In this document: in pieces, positions 33,304 to 44,019 of the stretch
Numbering within the stretch: position 1 is the first letter of the stretch
Layout of the letters: every line of letters begins with the position of its first letter
From: Ectocarpus siliculosus
Taxonomy: Eukaryota > Sar > Phaeophyceae > Ectocarpales > Ectocarpaceae
Direction of reading: 5' to 3'
Length of the DNA: 64,000 bases
NCBI GenBank assembly: GCA_000310025.1
Contig: FN648469.1
Location: 127,241 to 191,240, forward strand
Notes under the pieces: generated by a model
The model's database searches: none
Seen by the model: the letters and a program-made list of their open reading frames with translations, nothing else
Told to the model about the DNA's origin: nothing
Program-made: the position numbers and the translations under genes

Positions 33304-33780
33304 CTACTTGATACAATCAAAGAGAGAACTTTCTTTTACCTTTGTAGCCGCGGCTGTTGACCTGGTCGGTTGGGATCCCGAGCGAAGGAGTACCTCCCAT
33401 CGGGGCGAGGCAAAGCTGGCACGGCTTGGGGTACGTTGTCGACGGGGTGAGGATGGTGCAGGATACGCTACAACTGTGTCCTCGTCGCGGTTGTTGGTAC
33501 GGTCGCAAGGGGCAAACTTGCCTTTACCGTCGCGCTTGTTTATGAGCTTGAGGTGACCGCCGTCGTCGCAGTCGGGCCCGGGGCAAGGCCAGTTGGGGTC
33601 GCCCTGTTGTATAGGGCGGCGGTACACTCCACTACGACTCGCTGACTGGGTGGACTTACGCTTTGCTGGGGAGCTACGGGAGAGGGCGTTCATGTTGTGT
33701 TGCAGCTGAAGGTCGACGCGGGAATGAGAGGAGAGGATGTCGAAAGTGAGAGTGACCGGGATGGATGTCCACTCTTTCAT
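33304..33780 (-). CDS. Unknown 158-codon ORF with CPGPDC motif (possible exon)
   Basis: Minus-strand frame with PNWPCPGPDCDDGGHLKLIN and KRDGKGKFAPCDR around residues 60-90, a Cys/Asp-rich segment of unknown function. The KRDGKGKFAPCDR part and the N-terminal segment (HSRVDLQLQHN region) recur as a rearranged copy at 45350-45582, on the other side of the family B retroelement. That suggests a repeated gene or captured fragment rather than a single-copy host gene. No start or stop context supports a full-length protein. Confidence 0.35.
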   Translation of the reverse strand: MKEWTSIPVTLTFDILSSHSRVDLQLQHNMNALSRSSPAKRKSTQSASRSGVYRRPIQQGDPNWPCPGPDCDDGGHLKLINKRDGKGKFAPCDRTNNRDEDTVVAYPAPSSPRRQRTPSRASFASPRWEVLLRSGSQPTRSTAAATKVKESSLFDCIK

Positions 33781-34149
33781 TCACTCTGCGTTGACTAACT
33801 TCTGACTAACTTCCAGCAGATATTCTAACTTCTGACACACCTCCAGCAGTTATCCCATGAAATTTGCACTCTTTCATTGACGTGTTTGCGCAGAACAAAA
33901 TTTGGCTCGTAACGACCAGTTCGGGGTATCTAAAGTTCCTCCGACGCGACTTCTGCCTAAATATGTCTTGAGATTTCGCCATTTAGAGAAATTTGCAAGC
34001 AAAATTTGCCGCCAGAACGACCACGCGCCCTGGTTGGTCCACGTCAGTTTGGGCCGCTTGCTGCGCCGTTGTGGCACGAGACGGCACGAGACGGCAGCGG
34101 GCTACAAGACGCGCAGCCAGTGCCCACCCCATGCCCCCTTACGCAAGCC

Positions 34150-34560
34150 ATGGATAGAACCAGGAGGCCGATCCGGGATGTCAACCTTAAACGCCGCTAC
34201 GGCGCCATGAGCACCGGAGAACTGATGCATGAGCAGCTTTGCCTCTTGTGCGCAGCTGTCCTCCTGCTTGCTGTTGGTTGGCAGCGAGGAATGGAAGAAG
34301 ATGAGCACGAAACGGAAGAGCTCGAGTTGTGCGCTGCGCTCATAGCGCTGCAGGTGGAGACATTACGGGTAGATCGCACGGTCATCAGGACAGTGAGGGG
34401 GAGGGATTTGTGCATCGCCGACATCTCGGAGGACAGGGTGTGGTGTGACTATCTATCGCTTCAATTTTCACATGAATGTAGGTGCACATACATGTGCACA
34501 TCTTTCCTGACCCCTTCGAACTCCACGGCTGCATGTATGTGCGCGGCGAGATTACAAGGT
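34150..34560 (+). CDS. Candidate first exon of an unknown gene, next to a retroelement insertion
   Basis: From ATG 34150 the frame reads MDRTRRPIRDVNLKRRYGAM and continues with an acidic MEEDEHETEELELC and a helical hydrophobic stretch. A possible donor (AATGTAG|GTGCAC) sits near 34481. The family B copia element begins at 34613, so the rest of the gene, if real, was cut off or separated by the insertion; no continuation was found after 45144. No domain recognised. Confidence 0.3.
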
Positions 34561-34612
34561 CAAATGCGGATCATCTTTCGTCTTCCGTTTTTTTTTTTGC
34601 GCACTATTGAAA

Positions 34613-35737
34613 TGTTGGAATATTTGGCACTACCGTAGCTTCAGCATTAGGTAGTCAGTTTGACTAGTTCAAATATTGTCAATGTCGCTATGTCATGTAG
34701 GTAAAATTCCGTATGGTCTGTCATACTCGGAATATGGAGACATGGTTGATGTTCTGTGTTTCATATCCAGAAATAATCTGCATGGCCTAGATTTCCAGAA
34801 ATATGTCAAAGTGCAAGTAGCTCAGACTTGCGTGCTCGGAAATATATATGCATCGGGTAGTTGTCGCAAGTGCCTCTGACTTGTGTGTATGAAAGAATAT
34901 GTACTGCCGCAAGTAACTCAGACTTGCGTGCTTGAATGAATGAATATTTGTCTGCGCTCAGCAGTCGAATTTGGAAAGTACATTACTAGTTCAATTGTTG
35001 AAGCTGTATTCTGTGGTTTGTCGTACGTCAGTGCAAGTAATCACTTGTGCGTGCAAGTACAATACTTGATGTGCATACGTGGCACAAGTTCGAGAGCATG
35101 GTGTTGAAGTCATCTTTCCAGAAACGTATCGTAGCTTACCAGTACCGTATTCTGAACACGTGTGATTGGTCGACGTTGTCGGATAGGTGTGATTCCATGA
35201 TTTCGAGGATGAGCGCGTACTCGCCCCATCCTCTCACTCTGCTTCTCTGGGGGTTTCTCCAACCCTCTGCTTCTTTGGGGTTTCTCAACCTCTCTACTTC
35301 TCCGGGGTTCACTACCCCTCTGTTTCTCTACATTCTTTCTGGTCTCCACTGATCAAGAAATTACATTTGCACCACACCATCTTCTTCTCCTTCGGACCTT
35401 CCTGCGTACCCAGAGCCAAGCCTCTCGTACTAAAGGGTCCAGCGGCACAACAAGTGAGTTGGCACGCCGCGCTGCAGCCGTACAGGACACGTACAGGCTT
35501 ACACGCAGCACTTGAGTTTTTGCCTTTGACCTGTGACTATAAGATTGCACAATCGGGTGCTCTGCTTATGTACATCAGTGGTCATTGCTGCATACGCACG
35601 TTCTACTTGCGCGACACACTGCGGAGAGAGCACGCACCAACTCAAGAGTAAATTAGGACTACCCTTTTTGACGACAAACAACAACACCTCTTCGAGAACC
35701 GATACGGGTCGTCAACACCCACAAGCCTACATCCCCA
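34613..35737 (+). repeat. 5' LTR of family B copy 1
   Basis: Within the U3-like part, GCAAGTARCTCAGACTTGCG occurs at 34813 and 34909, with a diverged version at 34866 and a GCAAGTAATCACTTG palindrome at 35034. These spaced GCAAGT/ACTTGC inverted half-sites look like a tandem cis-regulatory module. A CT-rich tract (TTTGGGGTTTCTC units) lies at 35225-35340. Confidence 0.9.
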
Positions 35738-35740
35738 AGA

Positions 35741-35756
35741 GGTTATGAGCCTCGGT
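35741..35756 (+). promoter_or_regulatory. Probable tRNA primer-binding site of family B
   Basis: GGTTATGAGCC follows the 5' LTR by three bases and is conserved in the second family B copy (54324). It loosely resembles the initiator-Met-tRNA primer site TGGTATCAGAGC used by many copia elements. The tRNA partner was not tested. Confidence 0.45.
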
Positions 35757-35956
35757 TAGCGCTCTGGCACATCGTTCGAGGTCAAGGTCGAGGAAACGAA
35801 GATTCGGGACTCGTGACAAGATCTGGAAGCGAGGGATACCTTCTGGATCTACGAGATCTACGACGGAAATCAAGAACACGAGAAATTGGATCGGACTGGC
35901 GGAGCTCCAGGATCCAACAAGCACAAGCCCTCAAGCGCAGCAGCTGGTGTAACATC

Positions 35957-38900
35957 ATGGCAGAGTCCACCGGCAAGCTCACGTCGATCGTCAGAGGCAT
36001 CCCGAAGTTCGACGGGAATCCAAACAAGTATGAAGATTGGAAGGTCGACATCAAGACCTTTCTGGAATTATCTCGGCGGGACATGTTCGAGATATTGAAT
36101 GGCGAATCCTCAAGACCGAAGGAGATCTATGCGCGGCGAGCCCGTGCATCAGGCACCATGGAAGCCCCGGTGCCCAGCGAGGAAGTCGCTGACGGGGACA
36201 GCAGCAAGGCTGTAGGAACTCAAGAAAAATCATCAGCCAGCAGTGCGGCGACTGCTGTTGTGATACCAGGAAGGACTGCGGATCGTGACAGTCCCGGGAC
36301 AGGATCGCCGGATCTTCAAGCGCGAGATTCGGAACAACCTGGGCCACCTCAGAATCAACGTGAGATTGATGAATGGGAGCAGGTCAACGCTCTACTATAT
36401 AATGTCTTATTCCTGACTACCAGTGGAGACGCAAAGTGTTTTATGCGCACGTACGAGTCGAAGAAAGGAAGGAAGGCAGACGGGCTAGCAGGCTGGCTTG
36501 CGCTGGAGAACAAGCATCAGAACAATTCAACTCACAGGAGGCAACAACTCAGGACAAGACTTGCCAACTTCCGAATGGAAGAAGGATCCGATCGGGACAC
36601 CTTCTTCAGGAACATTGACCAGCTCGCCGAGCAGCTCGAGCTGGTAGGAGAGCATGTTTCGCGGCACAGAAAAATGGACACCATCATGAGGGGGATGCCC
36701 AGAGAGTACGAGTCCATCAAGTTCCACGTCATGAGCAATCCAGATTTTACTCTGGAGCAGCTAAAATTCACTATTCAGAACATGCACATGAACGGATATG
36801 CAACATCCGGGCGCAGAGGAAGGGGATCAGCTATGGCAGCTGGTCAAGCTAGACGTGACACGTCTAAGGTCAGATGCTACTCGTGTGGTGAGCTTGGACA
36901 CTACCAGAAAGACTGCACGAAGACGGGAGGATCGGCCGACAACCTCGGTGGCGACACATCCACACCCCGTCAGAACGGCGACACGACCGGAAAGAAGAAA
37001 TGGTGTTCTTTCCACAAAACACACACCCACGACACCTCAGAATGCAAAGCATCAGCGGCTAGGAAGGCCGCACCGAAGTCTTCTAGGAAACAGCACAGGC
37101 AGGGCAAGAGCAAGTTCGCCAACGCAGCTGCTGAAGAAGATGAGTCGTCAAGCGACAGCGTCTCAACGAAAGACATCGCTAGGGTGTTCAAGCACATCAG
37201 CTTGTCTCTTCAAGCTTCTGAGGAGAAGGATTCTACGACATCGGATCAAGACAGCGATGACATCCCAAAAACCATGGGATTCTCGTTCACAGTCACGGAA
37301 GAGGAAGAAAGCCTCTCCACATCGGACCACAACACTACCCGCTTGCCGATGATGGTGGACAGCGGAGCATCCGCTCACTACATCGACGACAAACTGGTTC
37401 CAGGGATCAAGGCGATGATGACAGATTATCGTAGACTGGTCCCATCCCGTGTCATAACCACGGCAGGCCTGCACATGCTGCGTGGAACAGCTACAGGCTA
37501 CATACGGTGTGGCATCACCGACAGCCACGGCAAGACGCATGTGGCGCGTCTACCCATCACGATAGTTCCGGGGATCGGACGGAACTTGTTCTCATCCGGA
37601 GCTGCCCAGACGAAGGGAATAGAAACCATCATATCGGATGTTCCTAGACTGAAACGGAAAAACGTTCACTTTCCTCTGAGGCGAGATGGGTCGATCTTCA
37701 AGGTGGATTTGAAGATTCTCCCCAAGATTTCATCAGCTCAGGCACAGTCGGCATTCCCTGCTACCAACGAGGACACGGACAACTGGCACCGTCGTCTCGG
37801 ACACCTGAACGAGAACAGCATGAAGACGCTGCGCTCCAAGCCTGACTCGGGTGTTTTGTTCCAAGGAGATCTTTCCCCTTGCAAGGTTTGCAAGCTTGGG
37901 AAAAGTGCTCAGCTCAAGCATCCAAAGGAGTCTACGGTCACGACAACCTCTCCGTTCGAGTTGGTCTACACGGATTTGGCCGGACCGTTCAAGCCTCAAG
38001 CAAAGGACGGGTCCAACTATTTCAGCAAGTTCACGGATCACCACACCAGATGGAAAGCGGTTTACCCGATATCTTCCACGGATCAAGCTATCGACACCCT
38101 GGCTTATTTCATTCAGGACTACGTCATCCCCCTGGGGCTAAGGGTGCAGCGTCTACGCTGCGACAAAGGCGGAGAGTACGTGGCTGAGTACTACAGGAGC
38201 TACTGCAGGGAAACCGGAATAAAGATGGAGTTTTCATCGACAAATACTCCTCAGCAGAATGGTGTATCGGAACGTGACGGAAGGACGATAATGGACATGA
38301 CAAGGTGCATCCTCATCGACACTGGACTTCCGAAGTTCCTGTGGGGAGAAATATGCGAAACGTCGGTCTTCCTTATTAATCGCTCTCCTCATCGTGCACT
38401 TGGCGGAAGCTCGCCACACTCCAAGCTATTTGGGAAAGAACCAAATCTTTCGGGTTTGAGGGGTATTGGAGCAAAGGCCTTCGTGCACAACGAGAGACAC
38501 GGCAACAAGCAAGAACAGAGGGCTTGGGAAGGCATCATGCTGGGGTACAGCAAGGACAGCAAGTCCTATCGAGTCTACAATCCACACAACCGCCGGATTA
38601 CGGAAAGCCGGAATGTCACGTTCATTGAGACGCCGCCAACGGCAATACCGGAAGCTGGACAAGACAAGCTCCTGTCCAATCAAGACGAAGACGAAGATGC
38701 AGATAACAACGGCGCTGATGAAGCGTATCGTTGGGACATTCTTGCACATTTACCCCTCCTCGGCACAACCAGGGAGGAACCCAACAACGAGGAGGACCAA
38801 GAGTTGGAGAAGAATAACTATTTGGAGGGTTCACCACGTCCACTCACGACAACCGGTTCAGGGGTCACGTTTGATCCGCCATCAACACCGGATTCTGTGG

Positions 38901-40819
38901 GAACACCGAGTAGCCGAACGTCATTTGACCACGGAGAGGACTCGACGCAGGGACAGGACCCCTCAAGTTCTTCATTGCTTCCTGATACATCGCCAGACAG
39001 GGCAACATCACTACGGTCGCAGGGACCTGTCACATCTTTGAGCAGGACATTACGGTCCAAGGGACCAGCCCAAGACCCCCCGAGTGTGGACACTGCGGGG
39101 CTAGACGGAAAAACGAGACTCGAATTGAAACGACTGGCTACGTCGGCCACGTTCGAGAAAGAAGACTATGCGCACGAGCCGGAACGTAGTTCACTCGTGG
39201 AGTATGCATACGTCACGGAAACAATCACCCAATCCAACCCGGATCCTGCCAGCATTACGCTGCCCAACACGTTCAAGGAAGCCAAGGCGTCAACACACAG
39301 CGCACAATGGTCCAAGGCAATGGACAAGGAAATGGCGAGCCTTCACGAGAACAACGTCTACGACCTCATCCCAAGATCGGCGGTTCCGGTCGGAAACAAG
39401 GTCATCGGATCGCGGTGGGTGTTCAAGGTCAAGAGCGACTACACTTTCAAGGCAAGAATTGTCTGTCAAGGATATGCTCAGCGACCTGGAATCGATTGCG
39501 GGGCAACCTTTGCACCGGTTTGCCGCATCGAGAGTCAACGGATACTAATGGCCATCGCCTGCCCTTTTGACTGGGATATTTTGATGCTGGACGTCAAGAC
39601 GGCGTTTCTTCAAAGCCCTATCGACTCACCGACATACGTGCGACAAGCTCCTGGATACGAGAAGCTTGACGCTCAAGGAAAACCCTTCATCATGAAGCTA
39701 AAGCAAGCTGTTTATGGACTGCGGACAGCAAGCCGCGTTTGGCATCTCACATTGGACAAGGCTCTTCTGGCGATGGGATTCAGGGCTACAAAGACGGACC
39801 CGTGCATGTACATCACAGAAATTGGGGGAGGATACTGTCTATTAACAATTTATGTCGATGACATTCTCCTGACATCGCCGGACAAGAAGCTACTCGTCAA
39901 GAAGAAGAAGCAGCTTATGGACCGCTTTACCATGAGCGATCTCGGAGAGGTGTCCCTCATCCTGGGGATGAAGATCACACGCGACCGAGTAAAGAAGACC
40001 CTCCGGATCAGCCAAACGGACTACACCACTTCACCATTGGAACCATTTGGGATGCAAGACTGCAACCCAGTTAGCACGCCAAGCGTCGGAGGAGAGCTAT
40101 CGCTGGATCAGCCAGCGGAGACTCTACTCGACGAGGACGGCATCAAGACGTACCAAAGCTTAGTCGGAAGCCTTTTGTATTTGAGCCGGACAAGCCGCTG
40201 GGACATATCATACGCTGTGCTTGAATTGACACGGGCTACCAGCAAACCCAGCAAGGCGCACATGTCCAGGGCTAAGCATGTACTCCGGTACCTCAAACAA
40301 CGGCCAGAGTTGGACATCGTGTTCAAGAGCAGGGATTTCAAGATCCAAGCTTGGGCAGACGCAAGCTTTGCTCAAGACCTTGAGAAGAGGAGGTCAACAA
40401 GTGGATACCTTTTTCTTCTGTGCGGCGCGCCCATTTCATGGGCTTCATCACTTCAATCGCTGACTGCACTCAGCACAACGGAGGCGGAGATGGTTTCAAT
40501 CTCCTATGCAGCACGAGAATGCTGCCACATTCAAGACATGTTGTCGGAACTCGGATTCCTCAATCAGTTCAGCAACATTCGGATCGGAAATGATTCGACG
40601 GGCGCTCTATCGCTAGTGAGTAACAACTCCTACAGCGCCAGGACGAAGCACCTTCAGCTGCGGAAGTGGTTCACAACGGAGCTCATCGAAAGCGGACGCT
40701 TGAGCGTATATCACGTCCCGTCGGGAGATCTACCTGCCGACCTCTTCACGAAGAGCACCACGAAGGCCATCCACCGAAAGCTCGTCGACCAGATTCTGGC
40801 TTATTCAACTAAGGATTGA
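35957..40819 (+). CDS. Family B copia gag-pol polyprotein, intact (1620 aa)
   Basis: All copia domains lie in one frame: gag with a CCHC zinc knuckle (CYSCGELGHYQKDC, about residue 307); protease with VDSGASAHY (Asp about 468); integrase with HRRLGH...CKVC zinc finger (about 611) and catalytic YTDLAG, RCDKGGEY and NGVSERDGR (Asp about 673, Asp about 735, Glu about 771, spacing 35). RT with YVDDILL (about 1299) follows, then RNase H with WADASF and TTEAEMVSIS (about 1466-1511) and the C-terminal DLFTK motif. The frame is open upstream to 35813, but copy 2 has a 4-bp insertion just before MAESTGKL, so ATG 35957 is the conserved start. It would make the virus-like particle, reverse-transcribe the RNA and integrate the DNA. 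Confidence 0.93.
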   Translation: MAESTGKLTSIVRGIPKFDGNPNKYEDWKVDIKTFLELSRRDMFEILNGESSRPKEIYARRARASGTMEAPVPSEEVADGDSSKAVGTQEKSSASSAATAVVIPGRTADRDSPGTGSPDLQARDSEQPGPPQNQREIDEWEQVNALLYNVLFLTTSGDAKCFMRTYESKKGRKADGLAGWLALENKHQNNSTHRRQQLRTRLANFRMEEGSDRDTFFRNIDQLAEQLELVGEHVSRHRKMDTIMRGMPREYESIKFHVMSNPDFTLEQLKFTIQNMHMNGYATSGRRGRGSAMAAGQARRDTSKVRCYSCGELGHYQKDCTKTGGSADNLGGDTSTPRQNGDTTGKKKWCSFHKTHTHDTSECKASAARKAAPKSSRKQHRQGKSKFANAAAEEDESSSDSVSTKDIARVFKHISLSLQASEEKDSTTSDQDSDDIPKTMGFSFTVTEEEESLSTSDHNTTRLPMMVDSGASAHYIDDKLVPGIKAMMTDYRRLVPSRVITTAGLHMLRGTATGYIRCGITDSHGKTHVARLPITIVPGIGRNLFSSGAAQTKGIETIISDVPRLKRKNVHFPLRRDGSIFKVDLKILPKISSAQAQSAFPATNEDTDNWHRRLGHLNENSMKTLRSKPDSGVLFQGDLSPCKVCKLGKSAQLKHPKESTVTTTSPFELVYTDLAGPFKPQAKDGSNYFSKFTDHHTRWKAVYPISSTDQAIDTLAYFIQDYVIPLGLRVQRLRCDKGGEYVAEYYRSYCRETGIKMEFSSTNTPQQNGVSERDGRTIMDMTRCILIDTGLPKFLWGEICETSVFLINRSPHRALGGSSPHSKLFGKEPNLSGLRGIGAKAFVHNERHGNKQEQRAWEGIMLGYSKDSKSYRVYNPHNRRITESRNVTFIETPPTAIPEAGQDKLLSNQDEDEDADNNGADEAYRWDILAHLPLLGTTREEPNNEEDQELEKNNYLEGSPRPLTTTGSGVTFDPPSTPDSVGTPSSRTSFDHGEDSTQGQDPSSSSLLPDTSPDRATSLRSQGPVTSLSRTLRSKGPAQDPPSVDTAGLDGKTRLELKRLATSATFEKEDYAHEPERSSLVEYAYVTETITQSNPDPASITLPNTFKEAKASTHSAQWSKAMDKEMASLHENNVYDLIPRSAVPVGNKVIGSRWVFKVKSDYTFKARIVCQGYAQRPGIDCGATFAPVCRIESQRILMAIACPFDWDILMLDVKTAFLQSPIDSPTYVRQAPGYEKLDAQGKPFIMKLKQAVYGLRTASRVWHLTLDKALLAMGFRATKTDPCMYITEIGGGYCLLTIYVDDILLTSPDKKLLVKKKKQLMDRFTMSDLGEVSLILGMKITRDRVKKTLRISQTDYTTSPLEPFGMQDCNPVSTPSVGGELSLDQPAETLLDEDGIKTYQSLVGSLLYLSRTSRWDISYAVLELTRATSKPSKAHMSRAKHVLRYLKQRPELDIVFKSRDFKIQAWADASFAQDLEKRRSTSGYLFLLCGAPISWASSLQSLTALSTTEAEMVSISYAARECCHIQDMLSELGFLNQFSNIRIGNDSTGALSLVSNNSYSARTKHLQLRKWFTTELIESGRLSVYHVPSGDLPADLFTKSTTKAIHRKLVDQILAYSTKD

Positions 40820-41280
40820 GGATCTTTGGAGCGGCCAGGAATTCCATCCAGAACTAGGGAACAACCATCTACACTTGCAACTACTTGGGGCGAGTGGGAT
40901 CTTTCGAGGCATCATCCATGGATAGATATCGGACGTACATGCTTCACCCAGGTTGCACGCCATGGTGACTGGACAGAATGCGAGATCAGACTGGAGGATG
41001 TGCCCCCACACCTTCACTCCACATCCAGCCATCATCTCCTCAACATTCAATCGACATTATCAAGTACTACGACATGTCGAGGTTTTCCCTGAAGAGGACG
41101 TTTTGAGGGTACGCTTAAGTTCTTCAAGACGGAAGCGCTATGCGAAGTTGAATCGCAGATTAGCGATAGGATCGAGGCTTCCCGCGACGACATCAAGGAG
41201 TTGGAGCAACAACGAGAACCTATCCTGGACGAGATACAGGCCAGAACCAAGAGCGATGACAAGAGCGATGACAAGATCGA

Positions 41281-41380
41281 NNNNNNNNNNNNNNNNNNNN
41301 NNNNNNNNNNNNNNNNNNNNNNNNNNNNNNNNNNNNNNNNNNNNNNNNNNNNNNNNNNNNNNNNNNNNNNNNNNNNNNNN
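41281..41380. other. Assembly gap (100 N)
   Basis: Exactly 100 N. The sequence before it (39695-41280) and after it (41381-42965) are near-identical versions of the same region, so the join is probably within one element, with the same segment placed twice. Confidence 0.99.
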
Positions 41381-42505
41381 AAGCTAAAGCAAGCTGTTTA
41401 TGGACTGCGGACAGCAAGCCGCGTTTGGCATCTCACATTGGACAAGGCTCTTCTGGCGATGGGATTCAGGGCTACAAAGACGGACCCGTGCATGTACATC
41501 ACAGAAATTGGGGGAGGATACTGTCTATTAACAATTTATGTCGATGACATTCTCCTGACATCGCCGGACAAGAAGCTACTCGTCAAGAAGAAGAAGCAGC
41601 TTATGGACCGCTTTACCATGAGCGATCTCGGAGAGGTGTCCCTCATCCTGGGGATGAAGATCACACGCGACCGAGTAAAGAAGACCCTCCGGATCAGCCA
41701 AACGGACTACACCACTTCACCATTGGAACCATTTGGGATGCAAGACTGCAACCCAGTTAGCACGCCAAGCGTCGGAGGAGAGCTATCGCTGGATCAGCCA
41801 GCGGAGACTCTACTCGACGAGGACGGCATCAAGACGTACCAAAGCTTAGTCGGAAGCCTTTTGTATTTGAGCCGGACAAGCCGCTGGGACATATCATACG
41901 CTGTGCTTGAATTGACACGGGCTACCAGCAAACCCAGCAAGGCGCACATGTCCAGGGCTAAGCATGTACTCCGGTACCTCAAACAACGGCCAGAGTTGGA
42001 CATCGTGTTCAAGAGCAGGGATTTCAAGATCCAAGCTTGGGCAGACGCAAGCTTTGCTCAAGACCTTGAGAAGAGGAGGTCAACAAGTGGATACCTTTTT
42101 CTTCTGTGAGGCGCGCCCATTTCATGGGCTTCATCACTTCAATCGCTGACTGCACTCAGCACAACGGAGGCGGAGATGGTTTCAATCTCCTATGCAGCAC
42201 GAGAATGCTGCCACATTCAAGACATGTTGTCGGAACTCGGATTCCTCAATCAGTTCAGCAACATTCGGATCGGAAATGATTCGACGGGCGCTCTATCGCT
42301 AGTGAGTAACAACTCCTACAGCGCCAGGACGAAGCACCTTCAGCTGCGGAAGTGGTTCACAACGGAGCTCATCGAAAGCGGACGCTTGAGCGTATATCAC
42401 GTCCCGTCGGGAGATCTACCTGCCGACCTCTTCACGAAGAGCACCACGAAGGCCATCCACCGAAAGCTCGTCCACCAGATTCTGGCTTATTCAACCAAGG
42501 ATTGA
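41381..42505 (+). pseudogene. Second version of family B RT/RNase H, one premature stop
   Basis: Matches 39695-40819 at a constant offset of 1686 bp. A TGC Cys codon (40421) reads TGA at 42107-42109, ending the frame in the RNase H domain; the remaining 130 codons stay open. Few other differences exist (Asp to His near the end; one silent change at the last codons). It is either an allelic or sibling copy, or a misplaced contig. Confidence 0.85.
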
Positions 42506-42759
42506 GGATCTTTGGAGCGGCCAGGAATTCCATCCAGAACTAGGGAACAACCATCTACACTTGCAACTACTTGGGGCGAGTGGGATCTTTCGAGGCATCA
42601 TCCATGGATAGATATCGGACGTACATGCTTCACCCAGGTTGCACGCCATGGTGACTGGACAGAATGCGAGATCAGACTGGAGGATGTGCCCCCACACCTT
42701 CACTCCACATCCAGCCATCATCTCCTCAACATTCAATCGACATTATCAAGTACTACGAC

Positions 42760-43185
42760 ATGTCGAGGTTTTCCCTGAAGAGGACGTTTGAGGGCACGCT
42801 TAAGTTCTTCAAGACGGAAGCGCTATGCGAAGTTGAATCGCAGATTAGCGATAGGATCGAGGCTTCCCGCGACGACATCAAGGAGTTGGAGCAACAACGA
42901 GAACCTATCCTGGACGAGATACAGGCCAGAACCAAGAGCGATGACAAGAGCGATGACAAGATCGACAACAACATGTTCCAAGATTTTTTGGAAGACCCTT
43001 TCCTTCGACCGCAAGGAGGACCGCCACCTCCACCACCAGTAAGGAGGGGCGACTGCACGTCCAGCAGCAGCAACATCACTGAAGATGATTCCGTGTCATT
43101 CAGTGGAGATGACCGCAGCGCAAACAACAGTCACAAGACAAAGGGCAAAGGCAAGGCCAGGGCGGATGTAGCTTCCACTAGTTAG
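42760..43185 (+). CDS. Extra ORF downstream of pol in family B (141 aa)
   Basis: Starts at MSRFSLKRTF, 255 bp after the pol stop. It has a charged coiled-coil-like stretch (SQISDRIEASRDDIKELEQQ), a repeated KSDDKSDDK, a PPPPPPV run and a Ser/Lys-rich tail. There is no signal peptide or membrane segment, so it is not an envelope protein in the usual sense. In the first version (ATG at 41074) an added T in the T-run near 41101 puts a stop right after KRTF. The position between pol and the 3' LTR is where some copia elements carry additional ORFs; function unknown. Confidence 0.55.
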   Translation: MSRFSLKRTFEGTLKFFKTEALCEVESQISDRIEASRDDIKELEQQREPILDEIQARTKSDDKSDDKIDNNMFQDFLEDPFLRPQGGPPPPPPVRRGDCTSSSSNITEDDSVSFSGDDRSANNSHKTKGKGKARADVASTS

Positions 43186-44010
43186 GTATTTTTTCACTTG
43201 AATTGGGGATGGCTAGGACATCTAATGGCAAATGTATTGTTTTCATCGGCCTCTTCTGCTGGGCGGGTATGGATCGTATTACGCGACGTCGGAATTTTTT
43301 CGTGCAAGTACCATGTCTTTCACGATTTTATGTGCAAGCTCGATAATATTGCTGATGCCATCCTGATCAGATCAGTGTTGGAGGATGAAGTTTGGACAAC
43401 GCTGACTCAGTTATGGATATCAGAATCTCTCAAAACGGGGGTCCTAGTTTTCAGCGTTAAACGTGCACAGGAAATCAAGGCAACTCTGCGTAGCCGAGCT
43501 GAGATTTTTTCCGTTACCCCTCATCCCGAAGAAAGGCTGGACGATTATGGTCGGGACATCGATCTTTATTTCTTGTAATCAACCATGGAGATTGTTCCAT
43601 CCACGATAACCGGTAGCGTAGACGAATGGATTGGTGTGACTATATCGAAACTCGTATTTAGTGAATACCATTCGAGCGGGCATATCTGTGACTACATCGT
43701 AACTCGTATTCCGTTAATGCGATTCGAGGGGGCATCTGTGTGTTCATGAATACCATAGTTTGGAGCTATGCAATAGGTTTGAAGTCTGTTGGCATTTTGA
43801 TTACGAACCCAGAGCGAGCGGTGGAGCATACCATTGTTCTGTCACGGATAAGCATCCCTGAAGAATTTATTCACTCCAAAGGTCATGCATGTATTTTTCT
43901 GCTCGTTGAAGTTTCACAGTATCAGCGTACTACAAGTAGATAGTTCGCAGTATCTCAGTATCTTAGATGTTCAGTACAAGCTGTTCATAGATTATGGACA
44001 TTGCTTCATT
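43186..44010 (+). other. Internal 3' region of family B element with 53-bp duplication
   Basis: A weak 126-codon frame (43198-43578) has no recognised domain. At 43637-43740 two related 53-bp units (GTGACTAYATCG...ACTCGTATT...ATTCGAG) end in GCGGGCATATCT and GGGGGCATCTG; the second resembles the polypurine tract in front of the LTR. Confidence 0.5.
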
Positions 44011-44019
44011 GAGGGGGCA
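44011..44019 (+). promoter_or_regulatory. Polypurine tract of family B
   Basis: GAGGGGGCA directly abuts the TGTTGG start of the 3' LTR, the expected plus-strand primer position. Confidence 0.8.

Noticed and set aside
35813-35956. N-terminal extension of the family B ORF (48 codons)
   Set aside because: A 4-bp insertion in copy 2 shifts this part but leaves MAESTGKL onward conserved, so the extension is probably untranslated leader.
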